DNA of 64,000 bases from Aquimarina amphilecti. GTDB lineage: Bacteria > Bacteroidota > Bacteroidia > Flavobacteriales > Flavobacteriaceae. The translations under genes were made by a program, and so were the position numbers. The DNA is taken from the NCBI RefSeq assembly GCF_900109375.1, contig NZ_FOAB01000003.1, forward strand, positions 272,830-336,829, given 5' to 3'. Of the stretch, positions 59,987 to 64,000 are shown piece after piece. Each line of letters opens with the position of its first letter. Positions within the stretch are counted from its first letter, which is position 1. Under the pieces are notes generated by a model. That model made no database searches, was not told the origin of the DNA, and was given only the letters and a program-made list of their open reading frames with translations.

Positions 59987-61135
59987 TTATCTATTAATAT
60001 AAAAGTATCCTGCTCTATCTTTAGTTCCAACTATGTTTAAAACATAATAATAAGTTCCTTCAGGTAATTCAGATTTTTGGGAAACTGTTGCTCTACCCTC
60101 AGAAATACCAGCGAAATTTTGATTTTCGTGATATGCTTTCTTCTGAAAAACTAATACTCCCCATCTGTTATATATAAATAATTCATTATCAGGAAAATTT
60201 GATAATCCCTGAATTTTAAATGTATCATTCATACCATCACCATTAGGAGATACAGCAGTAAAAACTTCTAAATCTCCATCTAACAATCTATCTGAAGATC
60301 CGAAAGTTAATATCTCATAGTCATCTGGAATAATTCCTTTAGAAGAAATTTCACCTTCATTTACATCACCAAACACTGAGGTATTTCCTAAATTAACCCA
60401 TTTACGTAGCTCTTTACTCCAACCAACAACTCTTAAATCTTGTACATCTTCTACAAGTGTTGGAATATTGCTATTACTATCCCAAGTTAAAGTAACTCTA
60501 GTCTCTTTGTTACCATCCAAATCCCAAAATTCGAAAATACTTATACCAAATAATAAATCTTCATACATATCAGTATCAAAGCTATCAGCAAAAAAGTTTG
60601 GCGTGTTAGGGTTTTCAAAAAAGTAAGCAGCTCTGGAACCATTACCTGCAGCTTCACTCTCTATTTTGATAGGTCTTAACCTAAAATCATCACCTACGGG
60701 AAAAGAGAAATCTAAGTTTCCATTTAAAGTAGCATACCCATCCACATATCTATCATCATTTTCTCCTAAATATGGAGCATCATTTATATAGTCCAATGAA
60801 ACACTTTTTTGATCTCTATCAGTTATTACTCTACCATTTATGAACTCTTGGAAATTAGCAATCCCTACTCCAATTTCTAAAATCAAATCTTCTTTAACAT
60901 CTATTTCTAAATCATAAAACACTGGCTCATTACTTCCTGAAACAGTTAAACTATTATCATTATAAAATCCGGTCTTTCCAACATTATTGTCAAATTCTCC
61001 ATCATTGATAACATCAATATGAAAACCTATCTGACCTGTCGAATGAATTTGAGCATTTCCGAAATTATGAAAAGCTTCCTGAGCAAATCCTGATAAGCTT
61101 ATCAATATCATTATTATGTTTCTTAAATACGACAT
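59987..61135 (-). CDS. Secreted protein with CHU_C (type B T9SS) sorting domain
   Basis: This is a 382-residue exported protein with a signal peptide to GFAQ. The C-terminal 90 residues (VSPNGDGMNDTFKIQGLSNF, ELFIYNRWGVLVFQKKAYHE, LPEGTYYYVLNIVG) are the gliding-motility-associated CHU_C domain, which directs secretion through T9SS. The mature part has beta-rich repeats and an acidic stretch. It may be an adhesin or surface protein. It is monocistronic. The 274-bp gap to 61410 shows no clear gene or promoter. Confidence 0.9.
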   Translation of the reverse strand: MSYLRNIIMILISLSGFAQEAFHNFGNAQIHSTGQIGFHIDVINDGEFDNNVGKTGFYNDNSLTVSGSNEPVFYDLEIDVKEDLILEIGVGIANFQEFINGRVITDRDQKSVSLDYINDAPYLGENDDRYVDGYATLNGNLDFSFPVGDDFRLRPIKIESEAAGNGSRAAYFFENPNTPNFFADSFDTDMYEDLLFGISIFEFWDLDGNKETRVTLTWDSNSNIPTLVEDVQDLRVVGWSKELRKWVNLGNTSVFGDVNEGEISSKGIIPDDYEILTFGSSDRLLDGDLEVFTAVSPNGDGMNDTFKIQGLSNFPDNELFIYNRWGVLVFQKKAYHENQNFAGISEGRATVSQKSELPEGTYYYVLNIVGTKDRAGYFYINR

Positions 61136-61409
61136 TTTATTTAGGGGTTTTGGTATTACTAGTCGTAAATATAATTTGCCAAAATCTATAAAATTATTGG
61201 AGCCAGATAGGATAACAATTTATACCCATGAATTGAAAAATACACCCGTCAAACGGTTATTTGTTCGTTAAACGGAAATAGTATCGATCAATGGGAAGTA
61301 TTGCTCGGTGAATGAAATATAGATCAAAAAGTATTGTTTTAAATTTGTGAAATAGAATTTCTTACATACGAAAAGACGTTACTTCTGTATGTTTTTAAAT
61401 TAATTATGT

Positions 61410-61925
61410 ATGAACTATAATATCATCAACTTAGCAATCATATTTATTTTATCTCCTAAATTATTATCAGCTCACGAATCCAAACTTGTCATTTTCGAAA
61501 ATCTAATAAACAAAGAATGGAAAGCTGAAGGCAAATGGGGAGACGGGACTATATTTAAACAAGAAACTATATTTAAGTTTGATCTTGATAACACAATAAT
61601 CATTGCAAAATCTAAAGGGTTTATAGATAAAAAACAGACTAAATATGGTTCACGGAATCATGGAATCAGAAAATTTGACGCTAAAACTAAGACCATCAAA
61701 TTCTGGGAGTTCGATATTTTTGGGAATCTTACAGAAGGAACTGTAATAATAAATGGGAAAAACATTTTATATCAATATCAATACGGAGATTCAATGGTAA
61801 CTGACATGTGGGAGTATGTTGATGACAATACCTATAATTTTAAAATTGGAAATTATGTAGACGGGATCTGGAAACAGATATATCTGGAAACCCAATTTAG
61901 AGCAGAAAAAATCAAAAAAAAGTAA
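61410..61925 (+). CDS. Exported hypothetical protein
   Basis: This is a 171-residue protein with a signal peptide (to LLSAHES). Its repeated short strands (GKWGDGTIFKQETIFKFD, IKFWEFDIFGNLTEGTVIIN, DMWEYVDDNTYNFKIGNYVD) suggest a small lipocalin-like or DUF1579-like barrel. No confident family assignment. It is monocistronic and ends before a bidirectional terminator. Confidence 0.75.
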   Translation: MNYNIINLAIIFILSPKLLSAHESKLVIFENLINKEWKAEGKWGDGTIFKQETIFKFDLDNTIIIAKSKGFIDKKQTKYGSRNHGIRKFDAKTKTIKFWEFDIFGNLTEGTVIINGKNILYQYQYGDSMVTDMWEYVDDNTYNFKIGNYVDGIWKQIYLETQFRAEKIKKK

Positions 61926-61962
61926 CGAAAAGCAATTTTTAAATTAAGTATTATCAATAAAA

Positions 61963-61995
61963 AACCTCGAAAACTATATAAATTTTCGAGGCTTT
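61963..61995. terminator. Bidirectional terminator between the hypothetical gene and fabD
   Basis: CCTCGAAAA (61965-61973) pairs with TTTTCGAGG (61983-61991) around a 9-nt loop, with A-rich sequence before and a T-rich side after. It serves both the plus-strand gene at 61410 and fabD on the minus strand. Confidence 0.85.
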
Positions 61996-62012
61996 CTTAT
62001 AACTCCTTTATA

Positions 62013-62894
62013 TTAAATAGATGCAGAAATAGTTTCCATAGATCTATCTACTTTTTTTACCAATCCAGATAATACTTTACCAGGACCAACCTCAGTAAAT
62101 GATGTTGCTCCATCATTCATCATATTCTGTACACTTTGTGTCCATTTTACAGGAGCTGTTAACTGAGCAATTAAATTCTTTTTGATATCTTCTGGATCAG
62201 TCACAGCAGTTGTAGTTACATTTTGATATATAGGACAATTAGGTGTATTAAATGTTGTTTCTTCTATTGCTGCAGCTAATTCTTCTCTAGCAGGTTCCAT
62301 TAACGGAGAATGAAAAGCACCACCAACAGGTAACATCAATGCCCTACGTGCTCCTTTTTCTTTCATAAGTTCACAAGCCTTTTCTATAGCCTCTACTTCT
62401 CCAGAAATAACCAACTGACCAGGGCAATTATAATTTGCAGCTACGACTATACCATCAATCTCTTCACATCCTTTTTCTACTACCTCATCATCTAATCCCA
62501 GTACAGCAGCCATTGTAGAAGGTTTTAATTCACAAGCGCTTTGCATTGCCAAGGCTCTTTTAGAAACTAATCTAAGAGCGTCTTCAAAATTTAATGTTCC
62601 ATTAGCAACTAAAGCAGAAAATTCTCCTAAAGAATGACCCGCTACCATATCAGGTTTAAAACTATCACCTAATACTTTACTTAGGATTACAGAATGTAAA
62701 AATATTGCTGGTTGGGTTACTTTTGTTTCCTTTAACTCATCCGCTGTACCTTCAAACATGATTTTGGTTATTTCAAAACCTAAAATATCATTGGCTTTAT
62801 GAAAAAGTTCTTTTGCAATTTCTGAATTTTCATATAAGTCCAGTCCCATTCCTGAAAATTGAGCCCCTTGACCTGGAAAAACATATGCGTTCAT
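62013..62894 (-). CDS. fabD: Malonyl-CoA:ACP transacylase
   Basis: This enzyme transfers malonyl groups to acyl carrier protein at the start of fatty acid elongation. The 293-residue protein begins with FPGQGAQFSGMG, has the nucleophile Ser88 in VAGHSLGEFSAL and the catalytic His near residue 196 in GGAFHSPLM, and includes QPAIFLHSVILS. Length and motifs are typical. A perfect -7 box, TACTTTTG, lies at 62919-62926 about 25 bp upstream of the ATG. Confidence 0.97.
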   Translation of the reverse strand: MNAYVFPGQGAQFSGMGLDLYENSEIAKELFHKANDILGFEITKIMFEGTADELKETKVTQPAIFLHSVILSKVLGDSFKPDMVAGHSLGEFSALVANGTLNFEDALRLVSKRALAMQSACELKPSTMAAVLGLDDEVVEKGCEEIDGIVVAANYNCPGQLVISGEVEAIEKACELMKEKGARRALMLPVGGAFHSPLMEPAREELAAAIEETTFNTPNCPIYQNVTTTAVTDPEDIKKNLIAQLTAPVKWTQSVQNMMNDGATSFTEVGPGKVLSGLVKKVDRSMETISASI

Positions 62895-62918
62895 GTACTG
62901 TGTGTTTTAAAATTTTAA

Positions 62919-62926
62919 CAAAAGTA
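62919..62926 (-). promoter_or_regulatory. Promoter -7 box of fabD
   Basis: On the minus strand 62919-62926 reads TACTTTTG, a perfect TAnnTTTG. No -33 TTG lies at the usual distance. The predicted leader is about 20 nt. Confidence 0.5.
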
Positions 62927-62974
62927 AGTATAAATGCCAAGAGTAATTCACTTAACAAAATGTTTTTAAATGGC

Positions 62975-63730
62975 CTACTTAATTTTAAAACTCTTGAAAA
63001 AATCTACTTTTCTAGTTTTAGATATTGATAGTTTTTTTCCATCATCCATTACCACAAATCCTCCATCTGACTTACTAATACGGGTTATATGATCTTTATT
63101 AATTAAACTAGAATTATGGATCCTTAAAAAACCAAAACTCTCAAGTAAGTATTCATAGTATTTCAAATTTTGTGAAGCTACAATATGTTTGTTATTATTA
63201 AGTGTTAATTGGGTATAACTTCCATCAGCTAAACAATATAAAATAGAACTTATAGAAACTATTTCATACCCGTCAAAAGTGGGAATAGAGATTTTATTAA
63301 ACTTATCCTTTTCTAATTTGAGCTGTTCAATTAATTCCTTGGCATTATTGGCAAAATATCTTCGCTCTAAACCTTCTAAAAGCCGACTTATTGCTTTTTT
63401 AAAATCATCGATATCAATAGGTTTCAAAAGATAATCTAATGCCATATATCTAAAAGCTTCTAACGCATGATTATGTGCTGACATAAAAATTATTTCAAAA
63501 TCTATTCTTGCAAATTTTTCTAAAAACTCAAAAATACTTCTTGTACCAATCTGTATATCTAAAAAAGCAACATCTATTGTATTCAATTCTAAAAGTGTCT
63601 GTGCTTGGTCAAAAGTTTGAGCAGTACCTACTATTTCAATTTGAGGGTAAAATGTTACAATCAAAGATTGTAAATTTTCTATCCCATTTAATTCATCGTC
63701 TACTATAATTGCATTAATTATTTTTGTCAT
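62975..63730 (-). CDS. LytTR-family response regulator
   Basis: This is a 251-residue regulator. The receiver has acidic residues VDDE near 10-13, phospho-acceptor Asp58 (VAFLDIQIG) and LKPI as the conserved lysine. The C-terminal LytTR DNA-binding domain starts near 150 (ISIPTFDGYEIVSISSILYC) and carries SFGFLRIHNSSLINKDHITR. Its start overlaps the end of the kinase gene by 17 bp, so the pair is co-transcribed. Confidence 0.94.
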   Translation of the reverse strand: MTKIINAIIVDDELNGIENLQSLIVTFYPQIEIVGTAQTFDQAQTLLELNTIDVAFLDIQIGTRSIFEFLEKFARIDFEIIFMSAHNHALEAFRYMALDYLLKPIDIDDFKKAISRLLEGLERRYFANNAKELIEQLKLEKDKFNKISIPTFDGYEIVSISSILYCLADGSYTQLTLNNNKHIVASQNLKYYEYLLESFGFLRIHNSSLINKDHITRISKSDGGFVVMDDGKKLSISKTRKVDFFKSFKIK

Positions 63731-64000
63731 ACATATTCTTTAATGGTAGAATTAATATACTTCTAGTTCCTTTTACCTCATTACTATCATCAAAAAGATC
63801 TTCAAAATAATACCTCGCATCTTTATATCCTGATTTCACTAAAATATCTACACGCTGTTTTGTATTTATCGAAGTAATGCCAACAAAACCTTTTGGTTTA
63901 GACATCTTAATTTTTTTAGCTTCTTCCCTTCCTATGCCATTATCTTCTATAATAATTTTTAAATTATCATTATTAGGTGCTATTATTAAAGAAACAAGAC
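63714..64000 (-). CDS. LytS-type sensor histidine kinase, C-terminal part (runs off the window)
   Basis: The last 95 codons of a kinase continue beyond the right edge. The visible part holds the G1 box of the ATPase (IIIEDNGIGREEAKKIK) and ends in NMYDKNN. The upstream sensor and H-box are outside the window. It is the partner of the LytTR regulator, overlapping its start by 17 bp. An ATG inside (at 63905) is not the real start, because the same frame continues in coding sequence to the edge. Confidence 0.88.
   Translation of the reverse strand, partial: LVSLIIAPNNDNLKIIIEDNGIGREEAKKIKMSKPKGFVGITSINTKQRVDILVKSGYKDARYYFEDLFDDSNEVKGTRSILILPLKNMYDKNN

Noticed and set aside
1..64000. tRNA, rRNA, CRISPR arrays, insertion sequences, prophage genes
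   Set aside because: No cloverleaf, rRNA segment, repeat-spacer array, transposase, integrase or structural phage gene was seen by reading. The duplications found have no IS ends.

Overview
The window looks like chromosomal DNA of a marine-type Flavobacteriaceae bacterium (Bacteroidota, Aquimarina-like). The evidence is low GC, promoters of the Bacteroidota type (TTG, about 19-21 bp, TAnnTTTG), type IX secretion sorting domains, GLPGLI proteins, carboxypeptidase-regulatory/TonB-type barrels, a homoserine O-acetyltransferase plus sulfhydrylase methionine pathway, and grasp-with-spasm peptide-modification genes. No rRNA, tRNA, CRISPR array, phage or transposase was seen.

Region 1 (1-10592) is sulfur and methionine metabolism. 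On the minus strand run metY, metX, the bifunctional aspartokinase/homoserine dehydrogenase, an OsmC protein and metZ, followed by a DUF2061 gene, cysH, cysD and the start of cysN. metK is divergent on the plus strand. The 597-bp region between metY and metK holds two unrelated S-adenosylmethionine riboswitches back to back: a SAM-I aptamer facing metY and a SAM-II aptamer facing metK, each just downstream of a TAnnTTTG promoter element.

Region 2 (10753-18838) is accessory. It has two small secreted paralogues, then a five-gene plus-strand cluster built around a 963-residue patatin-like phospholipase with a secreted barrel-like protein, an inner-membrane protein and two small proteins. A repeated dyad motif (AGGG, about 6 bp, ACCT or CCCT) precedes both groups. 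Two minus-strand lipoproteins follow.

Region 3 (19066-29757) is a RiPP (graspetide-type) locus: an ECF sigma factor, two GG-leader precursor peptides whose cores contain EF-hand-like calcium loops, two paralogous lipoproteins, an ATP-grasp maturase, an unannotated 58-residue gene and a SPASM maturase. It is flanked by two TPR-AraC regulators. The left half is the decayed relic of a duplicated copy: a full MORN/TonB-like gene, a maturase tail, and a MORN fragment fused to the last codons of a sigma factor. A separate Thr-rich, lanthipeptide-like precursor lies at 29572, followed by two peptidases and a DinB-fold protein (29827-35529).

Region 4 (35543-50656) contains a frameshifted carboxypeptidase-regulatory-like gene, an exported EthD-like protein, and a five-gene operon (TlpA, GLPGLI, retropepsin-PDZ, GLPGLI, TonB-type barrel) divergent from a histidine kinase/response regulator pair. 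Three GTTAAC repeats at exact 10-bp spacing lie between them. Housekeeping genes follow: deoxynucleoside kinase, DUF2461 and Kdo transferase.

Region 5 (50864-64000) holds a T9SS-exported lipase-like protein, a DegT aminotransferase, a SNF2 helicase split at an A10 run, an exported alpha/beta hydrolase, an amidohydrolase, a thioredoxin-like protein, a CHU_C-domain protein, fabD, and a LytTR response regulator with the end of its kinase.
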